64,000 nucleotides of DNA from Castor canadensis. Taxonomy: Eukaryota; Chordata; Mammalia; Rodentia; Castoridae. A program made the position numbers and the translations under genes. Under the pieces are notes generated by a model. It made no database searches, was not told where the DNA came from, and saw nothing but the letters and a program-made list of their open reading frames with translations. Positions 11,366-23,449 of the stretch are shown piece by piece (the stretch's first letter is position 1; the number at the start of each line of letters is the position of its first letter). The stretch is from NCBI RefSeq assembly GCF_047511655.1, contig NC_133392.1, positions 24,070,001 through 24,134,000 of the forward strand. Reading direction: 5' to 3'.

Positions 11366-14300
11366 TAACTTATTCAGCATAAGAAGAGAGAAGAGGTAGA
11401 CTGTGTGACTGGGTGACACAATTAGCTAGGTGGCTGCCAAAAGAAAAAAAATGCTATACTGGCAGCCTTAAAGAAAAAGTAATACTTAGGCAAAGGAAAA
11501 ATGGTCTTGTAGACATAATGGACCCACATCTTATTTCTTATGTTCAATTCTGTGTTTTTAATCTCTATGAGAAATCACAGATTATTGCCACATCCAACGG
11601 TTTTAAAAATGCTCATGTATGTGCTCACACACATGTACTCATATACCAGACCAAGTAAGTAATTAGTCTTAGAAGTGATGACTATGACTTACTATTTTTA
11701 AACTCCCAGGGGAAGTTCACAACCCACTCTTCTATGAAGGTTGTCTGAAATTGGCGTGTAGGCAAAAGAGAAACTAATATGTTAAAAGCTTTGACAATCA
11801 AGAAATGGAATTATGAGCTAAATTATTGTGATAATTCTCATTGTGAAAGATAACTGACCTGAGAAAGCATAAGATTAGTCTGTCCATTTTTACTGGGCTG
11901 TCATGTTGAAAGGGATATTTTTAATGACTCTAGAACATGCAATAAATATCAACAAAAAAATCAAGGGAAGTCAATTTAATTCAATATGTAGCAGGTACAA
12001 CATTTTTCAAGAAATATACTCTGATGTGCAAAAAAAAAGTAACTGCTTTTATCTCCTTGTTTTTCTGAAACTTGACTTAATCTCTCTGTTGAAGCCCCTT
12101 GTACTTGATGTCAAACATCTGAACTTGAGGCCAGAGTGTATAATATTAGCTATTGCTGGAAGTTCTGTGTTTTCTCAGTTGTTTATAAGTAAACTTAAGT
12201 TACAACAGGATTTTTATCCCCTCTTCTTTTTCTTAGGTTCGCATCCAGATTTGGAAGATTTTATGGAATTCTGGTTCTGGAAAAAACATCAATTTCATTC
12301 TTTATTCAAGGCAGATATTTGTAAAGATTTAACTTGTCTTCAGTGGGCTTTGGTCACTGGATTGGGTATGCATAACAAAATGTCTGCTTCTGCATTGTGT
12401 GCTCTGTTTTATGACCCAGGTAGCTTTTCTGATATTTTATGACCCCATCAGGATATATTGGCTCTCTTATCCCTTCTTAGAGACCAAGGGAAATCTGACT
12501 ATCTCTGAAAATATTTCAACACTGTGGGACTTTGAAGGTTATCTTTTTAACTTTGGTATCACATTTAGTGAACTCTACTGCTTGTTTCCAGGTGGGAACT
12601 CAGAAATTTCTGCCCCCTAAATACAATGGAAAATCCGTATTTCCAACAGCTGCATGAATGATCACTAGATAATTTTTCATAAGTACAGTTCAGTTAGGCA
12701 AAGCAGGATCTTTTGTCATGGTTATCTTTCCAAAAATAAAATGCACCAGATCAAACTTGAATTTTCTATCACAGGTAAACAGTGCCTGCGTGACCACTTC
12801 TAAGGATATAGTCAAGGAAATCCAAGGTTATTTTTAAAGGGTTGGATGAAATCACTGGTTCCTAAATGTAGTCATGGAATAGGATTTACCAGAAAGACTT
12901 TAAAGCTCAAATTCCATGTTTTCTTCATTTTTTTGTTTATTCAGAAATTTGGATGAGAAAAGGTATTAATTTTTCTAAATTGGTTCACTCACTGAAATTA
13001 CCAGAATAGCATTGAACTAACAGTTTTCATCCAGAGAATATTCTCACTCCTGGTGAATATTCTGTGATGGATCTGTTAGCTCTGTTCTAAGGAAACAGAA
13101 GGGGGACAGAGAGCATCACAGGGTTCTCATGGGTTGTACCTTGACCTACGCTTGGGTTTCCATGACTTTAGCCTCTTCTGCTTGTCCATACAGAGGGAGG
13201 TTCATGACTAAGCAAGATCAGGGTTACAAAGTGTAAAGAAGGAACCAGTGAACAATCAGTGCAGCTCTGCTGAAGTGCTCTTGCTGTGCTCTGCTTCTAG
13301 AGAACAACTATTCAGAAAACAAACCCTGCTACTTTTTTGTGAAAGGTTTCTGTCCTCAAGAGGCAACAGGAAGAGAATGTATGAAGATCAAAGTCACCTC
13401 TCTTGTTTCAGGGACATTTCATATGTTCATATAACATGGTTCATATCTACACAAGTTGACACTGTAGTCAGGTGTTTCTATACTCTCTGCCTTCCTCCAC
13501 TAGAGTTTTTTATTTAATCATTTTTACTGTTGCACAGATAATTTGAGAAAGATTAAGATGGATGAATTTTTATGTCTTAAGTATATCACCAAACCAGACA
13601 ATTCCTATACAGTCAGATTTGTTTAAAAAACCAGCAGACACTATCAAATACTTTACTAAGCCAGGAAAATAGTTACCACTATTACTTGCTGCTGTTTTCA
13701 CTGCCAACTAAATATATTTATATTTAGGGTAGAAGACTTTGAACACTATTTTTAAGCCTAGAGAAGAGAATCATGATAGGGAAAATATTGAAAGACTGAA
13801 TGTGTGAAAGGGGGAGAGGATGACCTTGGTGAGAATGGATAAAAATAGGCTTGTATCATATGTGATACACTGCTACCCTCAAGAGATGCCCCTGGCCAGG
13901 GCAGGCTCACCTTCCAGAGTCTGGTTTTAATTCAGGAATTATGTAAGTCTAAAGTTCTCCACAAAAGGAGAACACTTCGTCGCTCTGGAAACATTAGTGT
14001 TTTTTCCCAGCCCTTTGAACATATAGCACTGAACCTCACTCAGCCTGATGGAGGACACATTGTGGTCCATGCTGGATAGGGAACTACATCTTTACAAGCA
14101 GGAAGAAAGTTGAGAGTAGCACAGTCTGTTCAGAAACTAAAAACTATACTTGATTTTTAACCACTCTACGAAGGTAAGAGAGATAGAAGGAAGTCCTATC
14201 ATTATTTCAGCTGAGTTACTACCTTTTAGGTAGAAAAAAAGCCATAAACAAAAGAGTAGCTAGCATAGATAGGAAAAGGCAGATAATAGAAAATCAATAT

Positions 14301-14394
14301 GAGTCATTTTCCACGTGTAAGTATACAACTCCAATTCTGCCACAAAAGGCCCAAAGCAAGAATTAACTCACTGTTCCTACAAAGGAAAAGCTCT
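11366..14394. other. Unique AT-rich sequence, about 3 kb
   Basis: No repeat family recognised. A plus-strand open frame of 179 codons at 11903-12442 is the longest non-L1 frame in this part. It shows no domain, no biased composition and no conserved motif, and it overlaps a second frame at 12399-12620. I treat it as chance. Confidence 0.45.
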
Positions 14395-14445
14395 TTAAAA
14401 GAAGAAAAAAAAAAGGAAAAAGGAAAGGGGGAGGGAAGTAGAAAT
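14395..14445. repeat. Purine-rich low-complexity tract
   Basis: A, G and polyA units (aaaagaagaaaaaaaaaagg, then ggaaagggggaggga). No attached SINE is recognisable. Confidence 0.75.
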
Positions 14446-14631
14446 CAGAAAATGACTAAAACAAAAGTAAATGAGTCTGTTCTAATTTTATGAACAATAA
14501 ATAAATAACATAAATTTCTAAATAGCTTAATGTTTCCTTCTTTTCTTTGACCATCCCATGTTCCAACCATGCCAGATTCTGGCAGCCATCCTTTGTCAGT
14601 CCAGAAGAGGAGATGCTCTGTAATAGGATCA

Positions 14632-14790
14632 AAAATTCAAGTCACTTGAACCAGGTCACACAAGTCAGTGACTAGGTATTATGTCAAGATTCAAACTCAA
14701 ATTTTAGTCTTAATTTCCTGTGTGTAAAATGAGTGATGGTACTTACTTCATAGAAACTGCAAAAATTAAATTATTGTATAAGGAAATTAC
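14632..14790. mobile_element. MIR fragments, probably two in opposite orientation
   Basis: The left part (to about 14705) reads 'accaggtcacacaagtcagtgactagg', then 'tcaagattcaaactcaa', an antisense MIR core. The right part (14715-14790) reads 'ctgtgtgtaaaatgagtgatggtacttacttcatag', which fits the sense MIR segment after 'tcatctgtaaaatggg'. The opposite orientations suggest two insertions or an inversion. Confidence 0.45.
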
Positions 14791-15004
14791 ATAAACTATA
14801 ACATTCTATACATAAGCCTCCCAAAGCTAATAATAATTATCATTGTTACTGTAGTTCTTGTTATCAACTGGTAATTCAAGAAATGTATTATTTTGTCAAA
14901 TAGATATCAGCTCTCCTTTTTTTGGCATGAACTCAGAAGTAAAGATGAGGTTCCCATGGATAATAAAAATTAATGATAATATATCAGAAACAGTAAGCAG
15001 TTTA

Positions 15005-15300
15005 GGCAGTAGTAATAATCAAAGCTTAAATCTCAGTGGATTAAAGCAAGAAAGGTTGGTTTCTAAGGAGTGGGCTGGGATCAGTGCTCCACGTCATCCT
15101 CTTCTGCTCCAGACTGCAGCTCTTTCTTTCAATGATATACTCGACATGTGGCAGAGGAAGGAAGAGAACAGAGCTCAGCACACACCGCTCTTAAAGCCTC
15201 TATATGGAAGACAAGGCACTTTCATTCACAATTCATTTGCCCAAATGAGTGAGCTCTGTGGGGAATTACAATGCTGTGGTAGGGAACAGAGAGGGACTGG
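15005..15300. repeat. Ancient mammalian repeat, family not named
   Basis: A block reading 'cttaaatctcagtggattaaagcaagaaaggttggtttct', then 'agctctttct' and 'gtggcagaggaaggaagaga', then 'ctcttaaagcctctatatggaagacaaggcactttcattcaca', resembles an old dispersed repeat (tggcttaaaacaa / ttatttctca / cttaaagcttcc). I do not trust a family name. The 156-codon frame over it (14858-15328) has no domain. Confidence 0.4.
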
Positions 15301-15374
15301 ATTCTCAGTGACAGTCCTAAAGCAGTAGTCATAGTAACTATTTTAAGGCCCACATGACAGAAACTGTGTCATGT

Positions 15375-15530
15375 GATTTTATACATCACCTAATCTTCAT
15401 GACAATTCTCAATGGAGACAGCTTTCACCCCCAATTAGTAAATGAGGAGGTTAAAGTTCAGAGCAGTTGGAAGGCTAGCACAAGTACTAGAATTAGTAGA
15501 TGACACAGTCAAGGTCTGAGTTCAAATAAT
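15375..15530 (-). mobile_element. MIR SINE relic
   Basis: Antisense MIR blocks in order: 'cacctaatcttcatgacaattctcaatgg', 'cacccccaattagtaaatgaggaggttaaagttcagagcag', then 'gatgacacagtcaaggtctgagttcaaat'. Confidence 0.65.
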
Positions 15531-15837
15531 GAGCTACATTGCCTCCTCCCTTATCTCCTTAGGGACTTGAACCAGTTTGATCCTGATGACTTCCTTATTC
15601 AGGTCAGAACACATCTTAAACACACAGTGATAGCTTTAGAATCAAAATATAAACAGTGTTCATCAGTAACATAAAGAATTGCCTATGAATTATGACATCA
15701 AGTTCATCAACATCATAATATTACATATTCTTATATTTTAAAGATGTCAGATTCTGGACAAACCAGGGTTGCAATGTACAGTTTGGAAATGGTAGTCATT
15801 CAACTAATGGGAGCTGCTAGTGTAAGCTAGAAAATAC

Positions 15838-15925
15838 ACTAACATTTCCACTCTCTTTACAAACTCATGTAGTCCTCCCACCAACTCTTTAAAAGAGGTG
15901 TTCTTATCTCCAACAGATTAAGGAT
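15838..15925 (-). mobile_element. Short MIR fragment
   Basis: 'acaaactcatgtagtcctcccaccaactctttaaaagaggtgttcttatctccaacaga' resembles the antisense MIR 3' half (ttaatcctcacaacaaccctatgaggtaggt / attatccccattttacaga). Short and diverged. Confidence 0.4.
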
Positions 15926-17254
15926 AGTGCGAACACAGAGATGGGCTCCGTGCTTGCTCTTCCATCTCTTGATCCTGCAGCCTGTGTGTTTAACCATATG
16001 TTACTATTTCCTTCAAGACTGAATGCTATGAACCTGTGGTTTCAAGATGGTTACCTTGGATACTTAACCATACTCTCTCTGTGCTCATTTCTCTATCTCC
16101 AAGACATACTATGCTATTTCCTTGGCTCTCTTCACTGCCAAAATCAGTTTCCTAAAAATTCTCCAGTTTTAGACACCCACATCTCACTGAACATTTAGAA
16201 GTCAGGTTATTGCTTCTTATTTTCATAAGGAATTCCAATAGTTGGTATAGCTGGCACTAGTGTCTGGCATTTGATATGTATTCAATGCATCTTTAGCAGA
16301 TGACATTGCAGGAAGGTACCTGGAGACCAAGCATGCTCAGTTTCCTCAGAAAATGTGTTGACTACCTATTATAACCTTATCACTAATAAACAGTGAATTT
16401 TGGTCCTAAAACATGAAGAGTTCTCAGTAAAGGGAAGGGAGTTAGGATATAATTCTGTGTTATGGTACTATACCATACATTTAATCTCCAAAAGTGCCTA
16501 CAAATGAATATAATCATAATTTATTTATGAAAAATAGGTCCAATTTTAATGGCTCCTAATATAGCTGAAATTTGCTATCCTTGTAAAGGTTGAGATGGTA
16601 AACAAAACCACCTATACTGAAGGCTTTCTCTTTACCCACAAGCACCCATATTTTAAGAAATAATATCTAATAGAATTGGGACTCAAGAACACTTTCAGTA
16701 TGAGCTAACTTTCAGTGGATTAGAAGGATTGTCATTTGATAATTACCACCAATACAATAGAAACTGAAATATTCCATTTTAGTATTATTGAGGAATAGTG
16801 ATTTTTCTGGAACCTTTATCGACTTGGATCTTGGCCTTTCTCAAAAATCCCATGAGTTTTAAATGATTTAACTTAGTTAAAATAGGCTAAATTAACAGTG
16901 GTGATTAGCTACTTGATGGTATTGGAAAAACAAGTATAGGCAAATCAGAGAATTCATAATGAGGGCTCATTCTGGGGGTGTACAAAGAGGAAGGAGGCTT
17001 TATGGAGGAATATCAGGTTTTTTTCTTATATCTATCTGGGATTTATATGTGAAGTTGATAGAGATTGATTATATATCCCTGGTGTTCTTACCTATATTAA
17101 TCTAGTTCACTTTAGAATAATCTGCAAAGTGCTTATAGTACTTGGCAGAGAACAGTCTTCTTAGAGGGAGCTCAATATATTTAAACCTTTAAAGCTAGCT
17201 GCCTGGAAAAGTGAGTTGAAACACAGCCCAAGTTTGGAGTGATAAGGGTAGAGG
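15926..17254. other. Unique sequence
   Basis: No supported feature. A faint L2-tail-like string ('gtgtctggcatttgatatgtattcaatgcat') near 16260 is too short to call. Confidence 0.4.
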
Positions 17255-17465
17255 AGTGGATAAGAAGATTGGTTTAAATGTGAGACTTTCTTGTTTCAGT
17301 CATGGCTTTGCTGCTTACTAACCATGAACTTGTTTCCCTGTCTGTGCAATAGGGTATAAACTTTACAATGAGACTGTAATGTAACTGAAATAACAGAGTT
17401 CAAACAAAATGCTTGTAAGAATCAGTGCTTGGCAAAGACAGAGTACGTATAAATGTTATTTAATA
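17255..17465 (+). mobile_element. MIR SINE relic
   Basis: Sense MIR order: 'tgagactttcttgtttcagtcatggctttgctgcttactaacc', 'ttgtttccctgtctgtgcaatagggtataaa', and a tail 'agtgcttggcaaagacagagtacgtataaatgtta'. Confidence 0.6.
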
Positions 17466-18261
17466 TACTAGTTTAGGGACTTCACTAGTATTTTGTCATG
17501 GTGTCTAAGTGACACCCTTTGTTTTCTGCTCTTTATAGTCAGTTGTGAGAAGGAAGAAGTCTGTGTGCAAAAGAGAAAAATCCCAAGGTTTTTAACAAGA
17601 GCTGGCATTAGTGTGTGGACAGAGCCTAACACCAAGCATAATGTTTAGCTTATTCCCCTTGTGTATTTTGTCTCTAGTATTTCTCCTATAAACAGAGGAA
17701 TAGGTTTGGTTAAGTCAAGTCCAAATCTTTTGGGGAAGGAAAAGTGGAGACAGGAAGCTAGTGAATAACTAACTCTCTTGGATAGGTCCAGAAAGTTCTG
17801 GCAAATATTAACTCTTGAGGCAACAGAATCACAGGTAATGGTGCTGCCACCTAGGTTTCCACTGACACCAGGATTGCACCTGTTCTTACTATGCTTACTG
17901 GCAGCCTCACCCTTTCACCAAATATTGAACCTTGCTAGGATAATTTTAGGCTCTTCTTTCTCTAGGAACATCATCATCCTCTGGGAAGGTATAGACATGC
18001 CTTGATGAAGTATGATTTGTGTTTTGTCATATCCACACTGCAAGAATAGATATTTCCAGAGAACTACATATTTTAAATTATGAAAGTGAGAAAAGTACGT
18101 GGTTTTATGTAAGTATATGTTAATGGGATTAGTGACAAGGAAATGAAAGCCAAGTAATCCTGTTTGCATTATTGTTATTGTTCCTTTTGACTCCAAAGTA
18201 CAACATATAGGACATGTGTTAGCTGGGTATCTGGATGAAAAGTATGGGATATATGACTGGT
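17466..18261. other. Unique sequence
   Basis: No recognisable repeat or gene. The overlapping opposite-strand frames near 17.8-18.3 kb have no domain. Confidence 0.4.
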
Positions 18262-18510
18262 CCAATGGTCCAGACTATGGGCTTGTATCTGATTCTGTGA
18301 GCTTGAGACTTGACATTACCACTTATTAATTTTGTCAGCTTGGACAATTTGTTGCTCTCTGTAAACCTAAATGGTTCAATCTACTGATCTAAAACAGGGA
18401 CATTGGTTGTACCTATTTACTGGGTTAATGTAAGGATTAAATGTGGTGATGCATGAAAAGTGCTAAGCAGAGCATGGGCTCAATAAACCTTGTTATTAAT
18501 TTTTAGCCAG
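18262..18510 (+). mobile_element. MIR SINE, nearly full length
   Basis: It runs 'atggtccagactatgggcttgtatctga', then 'cattaccacttattaattttgtcagcttggacaatttgttgctctctgtaaacct', then 'ttgtacctatttactgggttaatgtaaggattaaatg', then 'gaaaagtgctaagcagagcatgggctcaataaacctt'. All MIR segments from the tRNA-related head to the L2-like tail are present, making this the clearest MIR in the window. Confidence 0.8.
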
Positions 18511-19039
18511 TGAGTTAGCAAATTAAACACCACTCATAAAGCCACTTTCACAATTGGAAATAAAACACACAGGTATAAATTCCTATAAGACATTTTGTTT
18601 GTTGTTAGAATGTTATATAATCAAGCTGTAGAAAAAAAAAGAAAATATCTAATTCTCTCAAAATAAGATTCCTAAAACTATTTCTTAAGTAGGAATTCAA
18701 ATTTATTTTCTTTGATGAATGCATTTAGTAACTACTAAGCAATGGCAAGTTTTTTAGTCATTGTTAATTTAAATAGTGTTTTCCAAATTTGAATTATTAC
18801 TCAAGTTATTCAGGGGATTTTCTATACAGATTCTTGGAATCTGTCTTAAGAAAGTTTGATATTTGAATCAATAAGTCCCAGAAATTTGTGTTTATGATCT
18901 ACAAAAGGACTTGCACATTGCTATCATTTCCAAAGTTTTTGAAGCACTCACAGAGAAGTGGGCCTTGATAGTTGGGTATGGCTTGAATTTGTGTAGCATT
19001 GGAGAAAAATTCTGAACCCAGGTCAAGTTAAATTGTTCA
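18511..19039. other. Unique AT-rich sequence
   Basis: No feature recognised. Confidence 0.4.
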
Positions 19040-19378
19040 TATATTTATTTCTGTTTGTTGCACATTTGTTCTGTGTAAGTTTTAATTGAGGGGAATCATA
19101 CAGCACACATCTTGAGGGTAGAAGTCACACACTTAAAAAATCATGAGATGGAACATACAATCATTGCTAGAACACATTCTGTTTCCTCATGCCCCTTTCC
19201 AGGCAATATTCAGACATGCATCAAATACTGTGATGGCTTCCGTCATGTGTAATAGTTTTACCTATTCTCTTGGTTTTCATAGACCGAGAATCATGTAATC
19301 TTGTGTCTATCTTCTTACATGTATGGTATACCAGTAAGATACATTCATGTCATTGCACATAGTTCCAGACTATCTAAT
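19040..19378 (-). mobile_element. Old L1M 3'-region relic
   Basis: It has antisense L1M landmarks: 'cagcacacatcttgagggtagaagtcaca', 'cctcatgcccctttccaggcaa', 'tttaccattct'-like sequence, then 'ggttttcatagaccgagaatcatgtaatcttgtgtctat'. These correspond to 'cccctttccaggcaac' and 'ttcatataaatggaatcatacagtatgt' of old L1M 3' ends. The next L1M relic abuts it at 19379. Confidence 0.5.
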
Positions 19379-20034
19379 TAATTCCATTTTATTATTTCCA
19401 TTTTTTTCAATTATTTTTTGATTCACACATAACTTTTGTATATAACCATGATGCACAGTGTAATGTTTTGATTCATATATACATTGGTAGTGATTAATTA
19501 AGGATTATTAGTATATCAATTGTTTTAAGCTGTTATCAATTATTTCTGGTGAGTACATTCACATCCCTCTTTTAACTGTTTTGAAATATATTCTTATTAG
19601 TTATATTCACCCTGCTGTGCCATAGAACACCAGAACTTATTCTTCTTATTTAACAATACATTTTATCTATTGTTTGATTCTCCTTCCCCTATTCTCCTCA
19701 GTCTCCTGAGGATCTCAACTTTTATAACTTTAATTTTGAGATCATACAATGTCTCACTGTTTCACTTAATATTCTCCAGGACCATCCATTACAGAAATGG
19801 CAGGATTTCATGCTATTTTTATGGATGAATAGAATTCCATTGCTTATATGTATCATTTTTTTTTACCCACTCATCTATGGATGGATATTTATGTTGATTC
19901 GATATCATAATTGTGTTATAAATAACATTTTAATAACTATGGCAGTGCAGGTGTTTTATTGACAAGTTAATTTCATTTGCTTTAGGTATATACCATCCTG
20001 AATTGCTGGATCATATTATAATTTTGCTTTTAAC
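19379..20034 (-). mobile_element. Old L1M 3' end (3'UTR and ORF2 C-terminus)
   Basis: Antisense L1 3'UTR strings include 'gtatataaccatgatgcacagtgtaatg', 'agttatattcaccctgctgtgccatagaacaccagaacttattc' and 'aatattctccaggaccatccatt'. Then come 'gatgaatagaattccattgctta', 'tacccactcatctatggatgg' and 'ggtatataccatcctgaattgctggatcatat'. The last part encodes the degenerate ORF2 C-terminus. It stops abruptly at about 20034, where a different L1 3' end begins. Confidence 0.7.
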
Positions 20035-20899
20035 ATTTTTATCGTGTTATTTAAGTTTGTTTAGATTTTTATCAGTCTATTACTTGCACAAAATAGTGTG
20101 TTTCATTGTTACATTTTCATACATGTCTATAATGTACTTTGATCATATTTAACCCCATTACCATCTTTGTCCTTACACCTTCCTCCTACTTATTCCCTGA
20201 CTCTTACAAAATAGTCTCACTTACTATCATGTCTTTTTTTAATACCTAGATTCAGCATGTGAGATAAATCATGTGATATTTGTCTTTCTAAGTCTGGTTT
20301 GTTTTGCTGAACCTGATGATTTCCAATGCCGTTGATTTTCCTGCAAATTACATTGTTTTGTTTTTTAATGGCTAAATAATTATCCATTGTGTGCATCTAC
20401 CTAATTTCTTTATACATTCATCCTTTGATGGACACCTAGTCTGAGTGCCTAACTTAACTATTATAAATAGTGCTATAATTAACGTGAATATTCAGGTATC
20501 TGTTATATGCTGACTTTGGGTATATACCCATGAATGCTATAGCTGGGTCATATGGTAATTGTATTTTTAATTCATTGAACAACCTCCATACTGGTTTCCA
20601 TAGTGACTGCTATAACTCACATCCCCTTATCAACCACACATAAGTGTTCCTTTTGCTTGTATCCTTGACAGCATTTAATATTTTTCTTCTATTCTTGTTG
20701 ACAGCTATTCTAGCTAAAGTGGAATAGAATCTCAATATAGCTACGATATGCATTTCCTTGATGACTAAAGATGTTGAACATTTTTTATGTATTTATTGGC
20801 AACTTGCACTTCTTTTGAGAATTATCTAATTTATTTGTGAATTTGTTCATTAAATTATTTGTTCATTTGGTATTTAATTTTTGGAGCTCTTTATATATT

Positions 20900-21219
20900 C
20901 TGAATATTCAAGCTTTATCCATATGAATAGCTCTCTAAGATTTATTTCCCATTCTGTAGATTGCCTCTTCACTCTGAAAATTGTTTTCTTTGATGTGCAG
21001 AAGCATTACAATTTCTTGCAATCTTATTTTTCAATTCTTGCTATTATTTCCTGAGCTACTGGCATCCTATTCAGAATGTTTTGCCTATTCTTATATTTTG
21101 AAGTACTTTCCCTACATTTTCCTCTAATAATCTGAATTTTTGGGGTCTAACATTAACATATTCAATCCATTTGGCTCCATAGAAACTAGAATTATTTAGG
21201 GAGTGTTCATTCATTTTAT
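20900..21219 (-). pseudogene. L1 ORF2 C-terminal fragment (copy A)
   Basis: The minus-strand translation contains 'NVRPQKFRLLEENVGKVLQ', the degenerate form of the conserved L1 ORF2 C-terminal 'LLEENIGKMLQ' block that lies downstream of the RT. It is read in the 21071-21283 frame. Here it is joined directly to the RT fingers segment at about 21220, so palm, catalytic FADD and thumb are absent. Confidence 0.7.
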
Positions 21220-21599
21220 CTTTCATGGAATAGATTAAGAAACATTGGTGTTGGTCCTTCTTTAAAGGTCTGGTAGAATTCAACAGTGAATCCTTCCACT
21301 CCTGGATTTTCCTTTGTTGGGAGACTCTTTGTTACTGCTTCAATCTCATTGTTTGTTATATAGCTGTTTAAGTTATTACTACCCTCTTGGTTCAATTTTG
21401 GTAAGTCATATGTGCCTAGAAATTCATCCATTTCTTCTAGATTTTCTAGCTTATTGGAATATAAGATTTCAAAATATTCTCTTATGATCCTCTGAATTTC
21501 AGAGGATCTGCTGAAATATTTCCATTGCACCTCTAATTTTATTAATTTATGTCTTCCCTCTCTTTTGGTTACTTTGCCTAATGGCTTGTTAATCTTCAT
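21220..21599 (-). pseudogene. L1 ORF2 RT fingers fragment (copy A)
   Basis: A 127-codon frame holds the pre-RT linker ('[20 protein letters not shown]', 'YDLPKLNQE') and the RT fingers block ('[20 protein letters not shown]', 'EFYQTFKE', 'LNLFHE'). In L1 ORF2 this block is followed by more than 1 kb of RT core, which is missing here. The SLPTK...PG motif identifies L1 ORF2 beyond reasonable doubt. Confidence 0.8.
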
Positions 21600-22430
21600 C
21601 TTTTAAAGAACTAACTGCATTTCACTGGTTCTTTGATTTTTGTTAGTTTTCATTTCATTAATTTACATTTGATCTCTTTCTATATACTATTTTGGGCTTG
21701 GCTTGCTCTTATTTTTCTAAGACCTTGAGGTGCATCATTAATTTATTGATTGGAGATTGCTCTGATTTGTTAATGGAAGCACTTATCACTACATATTTCC
21801 CTGTTATAAATGTCTTTACTATATTCCAAAGGTTCTGGTGAATTTCACTTTCACTTTACTTTGATTCTAGGAATTTTTGAATTTCTCCCTTGAATTGTCC
21901 ATTGACCCATTTATCATCCAAAAGTATATTGTTTGATCTCCATGTGTTTGCATAGTTTCTATATTTTCTGTTGCTGTTTTATTCCATTATGATCTGGTAA
22001 TATACAACAAATTATTTTTTGGAAGTGTTAAGACTTGCTTTATGGTTGAGTATATAATATATTTTGGAAAAAGTTCATGGGGTATTGAGAACATTGTGTG
22101 TTCTGATGTTGTTGGATGAATATTCTCTAGTCCTTTAAATATAGTTGATCTATGCTACAGTTTAACTCTGAGGCATCTTTGTTGATTTTTTGGTGTGGAT
22201 ACCCTACTTATTTATTAGAATTGCTTATAGAGTTCATACATTATTATCATATCTGGATTTATCTGTCACTAATGTCCAATAGAGTTTGTTTTATGAAATA
22301 GGATGCACAAATACTTGGTGCATATATATTAACAACATATAGTGACCTCCTTTATCCCTTCTGACTAATTTGATTGGATATCTGTTTTGTCAGATATGAA
22401 TATATATATATATAATGTTTACATTCAGAT

Positions 22431-22613
22431 TCAGTTTGCTTGGAATATAGTTTTCCAACCTTCCACTTTCAGTCTGTGTATTTCTTTGCCGTTGAGATGA
22501 GTTTCTTGTAGACAGCAAACACTTTGATCTGCTTTAATACATCCTACCAGATGTGTCTTACTTGGAGAGTGAAGACCATTCATATTTAGTATTGTTATTG
22601 AAAGGTAGGTCAT
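22431..22613 (-). pseudogene. L1 ORF2 endonuclease N-terminus (copy A)
   Basis: The 60-codon frame reads 'YLSITILNMNGLHSPSKTH', then 'VCCLQETHL', then 'HRLKVEGW'. These are the N-terminal AP-endonuclease blocks of L1 ORF2: the asparagine of LNxNGL and the glutamate of QETH belong to the nuclease active site. Downstream endonuclease sequence is decayed. Confidence 0.8.
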
Positions 22614-22629
22614 AATGTCTCCAGTCTTT

Positions 22630-23366
22630 ATCTTAAAGGATGCTGTTTTACTGACTTAATAATGTTTGAATCTTTCATAATTGCCATCTATCTATTGTTC
22701 CACTGAGGTTAATTTTTTCCTCATCTCTCATGCATATGAATCCTTCTTCCTCTTCTGTATGTTTTATTTCGTCCAAGTATCCCCTGCAATTTGGCTTTGT
22801 GGTCATGAATTTAGTATAATATGACATGGTTGGTTTCTTTTCTAGCCATGTGTATTTGGGATTCTAAATGTCTCCTGTACTTCAATGTCCATTTCTTTCC
22901 CCAGACATGTGACATTTTCTGCTGTAATTTCATTGAATGGTTTTCTTCTTTTACTCTGTATCTTAGTTTCATCTTCTTCATCAGAGATTTTTTTGGTGTA
23001 TTCTCTTAACCATGTTCCAGAGATCTTGGAACATGTGGCAGTGATTGTCTATATTTTTCTTTATTGCTATCTGAATGAAGAAATTGATCAGACTTTTCTT
23101 CAATCATTGATGCTCTTTCATTCTCCTCACCTAGACTAGTGGTGATGCTTTCCATTGAGTTTTTAGTTTGATTTATTGAGCTTTTTCATTTCTACTATTT
23201 TTGTTTGCTTTTTTAAAATCTGTCTATGCTGAATTTCTTGTCCAAGTTTTGAATTGATGGAGAAGTCAATTATGTCAATCATCTGTTCGTTTGAGTCCTC
23301 TTTAAGGCCATTGATCATTTTAAAACAGGACTTTTGAATTCTTTGTCTGGCAATTCTACCATTTTC
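22630..23366 (-). pseudogene. L1 ORF1 relic (copy A), C-terminal domain deleted
   Basis: The antisense N-terminal block (sense ELPDKEFK, complement of about 23331-23356) and a coiled-coil-like segment are recognisable. So is the RRM-side stretch corresponding to 'cctgtacttcaatgtccatttctttccccag'. Near 22810-22815 'ggtcatgaat' passes straight to 'tagtataatatg', skipping the CTD block that encodes the ILYPxKLSF motif (present in the copy at 29391-29423). L1 ORF1 is an RNA-binding chaperone; this copy is dead. Confidence 0.6.
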
Positions 23367-23449
23367 ATATTTTTGGATTCAGTTATTAAGGAGGTATGAA
23401 CATTTGAAGGTATCGTGTTGTTTGCTTTTTCATTTTATTGGTTATTTTT

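Noticed and set aside
11903-12442. Open frame of 179 codons on the plus strand
   Set aside because: No domain, motif, splice context or compositional sign of coding. It overlaps another frame and lies in AT-rich unique DNA where such lengths arise by chance. Cross-species dN/dS would be needed to revive it.
14858-15328. 156-codon frame
   Set aside because: It lies across an old dispersed repeat and has no recognisable domain.
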